Part shown: positions 60,359 to 64,000 of the stretch, one piece after another | How positions within the stretch are numbered: position 1 is the first letter of the stretch | Layout: the number at the start of each line of letters is the position of its first letter | NCBI RefSeq assembly: GCF_900110875.1 | Contig: NZ_FOFM01000001.1 | Span: 1,010,186-1,074,185 of the forward strand | From: Pseudovibrio axinellae | GTDB lineage: Bacteria; Pseudomonadota; Alphaproteobacteria; Rhizobiales; Stappiaceae | Direction of reading: 5' to 3' | Length of the DNA: 64,000 nucleotides | Notes under the pieces: generated by a model | The model's database searches: none | The model's input: the letters and a program-made list of their open reading frames with translations, nothing else | What the model was told of the DNA's origin: nothing | Position numbers and translations under genes: made by a program

Positions 60359-61458
60359 TGCGCCCGCTCGAAGGCGTGCGGGTCGTGTCCATCGAACAGG
60401 CGGTGGCAGCGCCTTTTTGCACCTCACGTCTTGCCGATGCCGGTGCCGAGGTGATCAAGATTGAACGTCCCGAGGGTGATTTCGCTCGCGGATACGATGA
60501 TGTCGCGGCAGGTCAGTCAAGCTATTTCGTATGGCTTAACCGCGGCAAGCACTCCCTTACGCTTGACCTTAGATCGCCCCAGGGTCGCGAAGAATTGCTC
60601 CATTTGCTGGAACAAAGCGACGTTTTGGTGCAAAATCTCAGGCGCGGTGCGCTGGCCCGATTGGGATTTACATTCCAGCGCCTCGCCGAAGAATTCCCGA
60701 AATTAATAACCTGCTCAATCTCGGGTTATGGAGAGGACGGACCTTTGGCCGAGCGCAAAGCCTATGATCTCCTTGTACAGGCGGAATCCGGCCTCTGTTC
60801 GATCAACGGAGGTCCACGCGAGCCAGCTCGCGTCGGTATTTCGCTGGTGGACATCGCTACCGGTGCCACAGCACAATCTGCTATTCTTGAGGCTCTAATC
60901 CGACGTGGTGTGACTGGCCAAGGTGCCAACATTTCGGTTTCAATGTTTGACGTCATAGCTGACTGGCTGACCGTGCCTCTACTAAATCACGAGGGCGGAA
61001 AGAGCCCCAAGCGCTTGGGGCTAGCCCATCCCTCAATCGCACCCTACGGCGTGTTCACGACCAGGGACCGCGTGCAGATCCTAATCTCGGTCCAAAGCGA
61101 CCGCGAATGGAAAAAGCTCTGCACCGTGGTGCTCAAACAGCCAGACTTTGGTGTTGATCCTCGTTTTGCCACTAATGTAGCGCGGGTTGCCAACCGAGAG
61201 GATACCGATGCTTTGGTCAGCGCGAGCCTAGCCAAAATGACTAGCGACGAAGCAATCACCGCACTGCTGCGCGCAGATGTTGCGCTGGCCCGGGTCAACG
61301 ATATGGAAGGTCTGTCAAAACATCCTGCTTTACGCCGGATTAGCGTCAATACACCAAACGGACCGGTTTCCTACCCAGCCCCTGCTCCTATCTGGGAGGA
61401 CGAAACTCGCAGCTACGGGCCCGCACCTGACCTAGCACCGCTCAAACAGGCGAAATAA
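60358..61458 (+). CDS. Family III CoA transferase, candidate itaconate CoA transferase
   Basis: A 366-residue CaiB/BaiF-family CoA transferase. The N-terminal GVRVVSIEQAVAAPFCTSRLADAGAEVIKIERP and the Asp nucleophile (Asp137 in KAYDLLVQAESG) are present. Given an itaconyl-CoA hydratase-like gene and a CitE lyase directly after it, it probably moves CoA from succinyl-CoA to itaconate or mesaconate, as Ict (RipA) does in P. aeruginosa. ATG 60358 shares its A with the preceding stop codon; a much longer open frame to 60097 overlaps the dehydrogenase and is rejected. Last base overlaps the hydratase ATG. Confidence 0.88.
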   Translation: MRPLEGVRVVSIEQAVAAPFCTSRLADAGAEVIKIERPEGDFARGYDDVAAGQSSYFVWLNRGKHSLTLDLRSPQGREELLHLLEQSDVLVQNLRRGALARLGFTFQRLAEEFPKLITCSISGYGEDGPLAERKAYDLLVQAESGLCSINGGPREPARVGISLVDIATGATAQSAILEALIRRGVTGQGANISVSMFDVIADWLTVPLLNHEGGKSPKRLGLAHPSIAPYGVFTTRDRVQILISVQSDREWKKLCTVVLKQPDFGVDPRFATNVARVANREDTDALVSASLAKMTSDEAITALLRADVALARVNDMEGLSKHPALRRISVNTPNGPVSYPAPAPIWEDETRSYGPAPDLAPLKQAK

Positions 61459-62294
61459 TGGAAATTGACCTCGAAAAGCTAAAAGACTGGAACGGCCGCG
61501 AAGAAAGCGTCTCAGAGCTTCTTACTCCGGTTCTGACCGCCCGTTTCAACGCAACCTTCGACAGGGAAGGTTCCTGCGAGTTGGGTGCTCATGCGCCTCT
61601 TCTGCTGCATCACTGCCTCTGTCATCATGCTGTACCGACCGCCGACCTTGGTTCCGATGGGCACGCGAAACGTGGTGGTTTTCTGCCGCCAGTGCCCTTT
61701 CCTCGTCGAATGTGGGCCGGTGGTTCGATCCGTTTCCATTCACCGCTTCATGTCGGTGAGATCATGACTCGCCATTCGACAATCTGCGACGTGGCAATCA
61801 AACAAGGCAGCAGCGGAGCGCTCTGCTTTGTCACCGTCATACATAACTATTGGGCTAATAGTCGCGCCATACTGACTGAACAGCAAGATATTGTCTATCG
61901 CGATACCCCGACTCATGGAAGCGCAAGCAAATCTCTGACGCCCGCTCCACAGGGCACCGAGCAGCGTGAAATCATTATCTCACCTGAACTGCTCTTTCGC
62001 TATTCCGCACTCACCTTCAACAGTCACCGTATCCATTACGACCTTCCTTACGCCACACTTGAGGAAGGCTACCCTAACCTGATAACGCATGGGCCACTTC
62101 AAGCGGCCCTGCTGGCACAATACGCTGTTGATTTGCGCGGTGGAACTCCCGCACAGCTTCGTTTCCGCGGCAAAACACCGGCCTTTGTCAATTCGCCGCT
62201 CGTGCTGCACGCGAGCGAAAAAGACGAAGAATTAAAGCTTTGGAGCGCCCCACCTGGTGGTCCTATCGCAATGGAGGCGAGTGCGACATGGTAA
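61458..62294 (+). CDS. HTD2/MaoC-type hydratase, candidate itaconyl/mesaconyl-CoA hydratase
   Basis: A 278-residue double hot-dog hydratase of the mesaconyl-C4-CoA/itaconyl-CoA hydratase class. The first half has FLPPVPFPRRMWAGGSIRFHSPLHVGE; the second half has the key motif RYSALTFNSHRIHYDLPYA then EGYPNLITHGPLQAALL, where Asn/His form the active site. It would hydrate itaconyl-CoA or mesaconyl-C4-CoA to citramalyl-CoA, substrate of the lyase that follows. Overlaps the transferase by 1 base and the lyase by 7 bp. Confidence 0.88.
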   Translation: MEIDLEKLKDWNGREESVSELLTPVLTARFNATFDREGSCELGAHAPLLLHHCLCHHAVPTADLGSDGHAKRGGFLPPVPFPRRMWAGGSIRFHSPLHVGEIMTRHSTICDVAIKQGSSGALCFVTVIHNYWANSRAILTEQQDIVYRDTPTHGSASKSLTPAPQGTEQREIIISPELLFRYSALTFNSHRIHYDLPYATLEEGYPNLITHGPLQAALLAQYAVDLRGGTPAQLRFRGKTPAFVNSPLVLHASEKDEELKLWSAPPGGPIAMEASATW

Positions 62295-63088
62295 GCCTCG
62301 ATATGATCCGTACTCCGCTTTTTGTGCCCGCTGACCGGCCTGATCGTTTTGAAAAGGCCGCAGCATCCGGTGCGGACGCGGTGATCCTCGACCTGGAAGA
62401 TGCCGTTGCCCACGATAACAAAGATACTGCCCGTTCAGCACTATCCACGAGTTTCACTGAGCTTCCGGTGCTTGTGCGCATCAATCCCGTCGGAACTCCC
62501 TGGATTGAGAACGATCTAGCTGCACTCAGGGGGCTTGCTTGCGCAGGCGTGATCCTACCCAAGGCCGAGGGACCGACCAGCATCGCTGTCGTGAGTGAGG
62601 CACTTGGCGGGGATCTGCCCGTGATGGCCCTGATCGAGAGCGCCAACGGCCTAGCACAGACCCGCACCATCGCCGCTGACCCAAGCGTCTGCCGCCTGAT
62701 CTTCGGCTCAATCGACTATTGCGCCGATCTGGGCTGCGCTCACGAGCGCGATGCTCTCCTGCACGCGCGCTCAGAACTGGTGCTAGCCTCGCGCCTCGCG
62801 GGCATTGCTGCACCCATCGATGGCGTAACCACTCAGCTCGATGACCTTTCAAAAACTCGGAGTGATGCCGCATATGCCCGCACACTAGGAATGTCTGGAA
62901 AGCTTTGCATCCATCCACGGCAGATCGCTGAAGTCCGACAAGCCTTTACTCCAACGGACTCTGAGATCAATTGGGCCCGGCGCGTTCTCAGCTCCGGAGA
63001 TGGCGCTGTCTTGGTGGATGGAGCGATGGTCGACGCGCCAGTCCGCATCAGAGCACAGAGAATTCTGGCTCAGGCGAAACCTATCTGA
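62288..63088 (+). CDS. CitE/HpcH-family lyase, candidate citramalyl-CoA lyase
   Basis: A 266-residue TIM-barrel C-C lyase. Family motifs: TPLFVPADRPDRFEKAAASGAD at residues ~9-30, LDLEDAV at ~33-39 (Mg-binding Glu/Asp), VLVRINP near 60, ALIESANG with the second metal-binding Glu near 120 and KLCIHPRQ near 217. CitE-like enzymes include citramalyl-CoA lyase (Ccl, RipC), which splits citramalyl-CoA into pyruvate and acetyl-CoA. ATG 62288 lies inside the end of the hydratase gene. Malyl-CoA lyase is the main alternative; context favours citramalyl-CoA. Confidence 0.88.
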   Translation: MVSLDMIRTPLFVPADRPDRFEKAAASGADAVILDLEDAVAHDNKDTARSALSTSFTELPVLVRINPVGTPWIENDLAALRGLACAGVILPKAEGPTSIAVVSEALGGDLPVMALIESANGLAQTRTIAADPSVCRLIFGSIDYCADLGCAHERDALLHARSELVLASRLAGIAAPIDGVTTQLDDLSKTRSDAAYARTLGMSGKLCIHPRQIAEVRQAFTPTDSEINWARRVLSSGDGAVLVDGAMVDAPVRIRAQRILAQAKPI

Positions 63089-63424
63089 GCCGCCCACGTC
63101 TCTAACTGCTTGGCCCGTGCAGGGACGCGTGTCGATTTGAACTGCGGCCAATTGCAAGCGGTCGCGTAGCTCGGCACAAGTCGACTAAATAAGACGAAGG
63201 TACATAACTATGGAAGGAGTCTCACAGTATCACCTATGCGATCCACTAACGTCGTTCTTCTGCCACCGAGGAGCCCAATTGCATTGGAGGGGCACTTTAT
63301 GACACCGCAAACATTCTCGCCATTACACACTAATGACATGCACTGAACTTGTACTACCGTTGGCTCGAACTCATGCTCGACGACGCTAGCACCACCGTTT
63401 GATCGGATATGAAAGTCTCAGCTA

Positions 63425-63529
63425 TTAAACCAGCTGCTTGATCGGCTCAGCACCCAGAAATTCTAATGCAGCGCCCATAACGCGATTGAAATACGTGTCT
63501 TCAAATTCTAGGAACGCGGAATTCTGCAT
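63425..63529 (-). CDS. Possible short leftward gene or C-terminal gene remnant
   Basis: ATG 63529 to TAA 63425 encodes 34 residues whose composition looks protein-like (MQNSAFLEFEDTYFNRV, then MGAALEFLGAEPIKQLV, an amphipathic helix pattern). It starts just after the rRNA terminator and has no obvious ribosome site. It may be a fragment of a longer ancestral gene or chance; I recognise no family. Confidence 0.2.
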   Translation of the reverse strand: MQNSAFLEFEDTYFNRVMGAALEFLGAEPIKQLV

Positions 63530-63531
63530 AA

Positions 63532-63563
63532 CAAAAAACCCGCTATCGATGTGATAACGGGTT
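63532..63563 (-). terminator. Intrinsic terminator of the rRNA operon
   Basis: On the minus strand AACCCGTTATC pairs with GATAGCGGGTT (one G-T pair) across a 5-base loop and is followed by TTTTTTG. It lies 8 bases after the tRNA CCA end. Confidence 0.88.
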
Positions 63564-63570
63564 GTATATT

Positions 63571-63647
<77 letters not shown>

Positions 63648-63700
63648 GTAATAGGATATTGTTGTGTTTATTTTGGAGAGTTTATGTGTATGTTCATCAT

Positions 63701-63817
63701 GCCCGGCAGCGCCCTACTCTCCCGCGTCTTGAGACGAAGTACCATTGGCGCAGGGGCGTTTCACTTCCGAGTTCGGGATGGGATCGGGTGGGGGCGCCCC
63801 GCCATAGCCACCGGGCA
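63701..63817 (-). rRNA. rrf: 5S ribosomal RNA
   Basis: The minus strand reads TGCCCGGTGGC at the 5' end, CCCATCCCGAACTCGG in loop B/C and GCCGGGC at the 3' end; the two ends pair. Length of about 117 bases is normal. Exact ends may be off by a few bases. It is followed 53 bp later by tRNA-fMet. Confidence 0.95.
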
Positions 63818-63982
63818 GGATTAACATACACTTAGCGTATCGTATGTTTACGACTTGCTAATGTTTGAACTGGTCATTAAGGACACATTTTTGAGTGTGT
63901 CTTTTTCCAAGTTGATGCTTTGCGTTGTTTAGTTTTCGGCAACTTTATGAGTTACCATTTATGATTATAGCTTAATGGGAGT

Positions 63983-64000
63983 GATCAAGATCAATCGAGC
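63983..64000 (-). rRNA. Probable 3' end of 23S rRNA, cut by window edge
   Basis: The last bases, read on the minus strand, are GCTCGATTGATCTTGATC, which resembles the 3' terminal strand of alphaproteobacterial 23S rRNA just before the 5S spacer. Only about 18 bases are inside the window, so the call rests mainly on position about 165 bp upstream of 5S. Confidence 0.45.

Larger units (their letters stand above)
63089..63570. other. Region between the catabolic block and the rRNA operon end, 482 bp
   Basis: No certain gene. It contains a short CCAAT-TGC-ATTGG palindrome (63276-63288), a possible 34-residue leftward frame at 63425-63529 and the terminator of the rRNA operon at 63532-63563. I searched by eye for a second copy of the tRNA 3' end as an integration mark and saw none. 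Confidence 0.5.

Noticed and set aside
59195..63088. Second half of the 3-hydroxypropionate bicycle
   Set aside because: The CoA transferase, hydratase and lyase families match, but no other bicycle gene is present and the acyl-CoA dehydrogenase plus MmgE/PrpD genes point to itaconate-type degradation.

Overview
The window reads as chromosomal DNA of an alphaproteobacterium, probably a marine heterotroph. A Pseudovibrio/Stappiaceae-like or roseobacter-like organism is an inference from gene content, not from a search. The evidence is a form I aerobic CO dehydrogenase (cox) cluster, TAXI-type TRAP and ABC uptake systems, a GlcNAc-type PTS, and the 3' end of an rRNA operon (23S tail, 5S, tRNA-fMet) on the minus strand at the right edge. 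No transposase, integrase, prophage or CRISPR array was recognised.

Layout. 1-1.6 kb: NAD salvage (pncA-pncB, minus; pncB cut by the window edge). 1.8-3.7 kb: a six-helix chemoreceptor with a small membrane protein upstream. 4.3-4.8 kb: a secreted beta-trefoil lectin-like protein. 5.1-14.8 kb: cox cluster in the order coxM-S-L-D-E-F, a MocA-like nucleotidyltransferase, coxG, a small secreted protein, and a MHYT-LytTR regulator of the CoxC/CoxH type. 15.0-23.9 kb (minus): oligopeptide-type ABC importer, cytoplasmic gamma-glutamyltransferase, TauE-like permease and GntR regulator, read here as a glutathione or gamma-glutamyl-peptide utilisation operon. 24.4-31.0 kb: glucose/mannose-type ABC importer (minus) divergent from an OmpR-type two-component system, as in the Pseudomonas gts/gltR/gtrS arrangement. 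31.2-33.2 kb: PfkB kinase and Gfo/Idh/MocA oxidoreductase. 33.7-38.1 kb: a complete PTS in two proteins (EIIA-HPr-EI fusion; EIIC-EIIB plus a degenerate second EIIB). 38.2-40.7 kb: CYTH protein, EamA exporter with twin operators, NAD(P)-binding protein.

40.7-63.1 kb is a catabolic block whose sampled lines look more GC-rich than parts of the left half. It holds (i) a minus-strand operon of TAXI-TRAP transporter, two-subunit CoA transferase, nitronate-monooxygenase-like flavoprotein and MmgE/PrpD protein, with a divergent LysR regulator; (ii) a minus-strand acyl-CoA operon of acyl-CoA dehydrogenase, thioesterase, DUF35 protein, thiolase-like protein, ADP-forming acyl-CoA synthetase, MaoC hydratase, enoyl-CoA hydratase and an unassigned membrane transporter, with a divergent IclR regulator; and (iii) a plus-strand set of SDR, then acyl-CoA dehydrogenase, family III CoA transferase, itaconyl/mesaconyl-CoA hydratase and CitE-type lyase. 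Set (iii), together with the MmgE/PrpD gene and a LysR gene, matches the content of the Pseudomonas aeruginosa itaconate-degradation locus, so part of the block is proposed to import and degrade itaconate or a related C5 dicarboxylate to pyruvate and acetyl-CoA.

The most interesting points are the itaconate-like set split across the block, a cysteine-less thiolase-like protein paired with a cysteine-less DUF35 protein, a changed residue in the CoxL active-site loop, a terminator-like hairpin between coxL and coxD, a degenerate second EIIB domain, and stem-loops placed after all three binding-protein genes.
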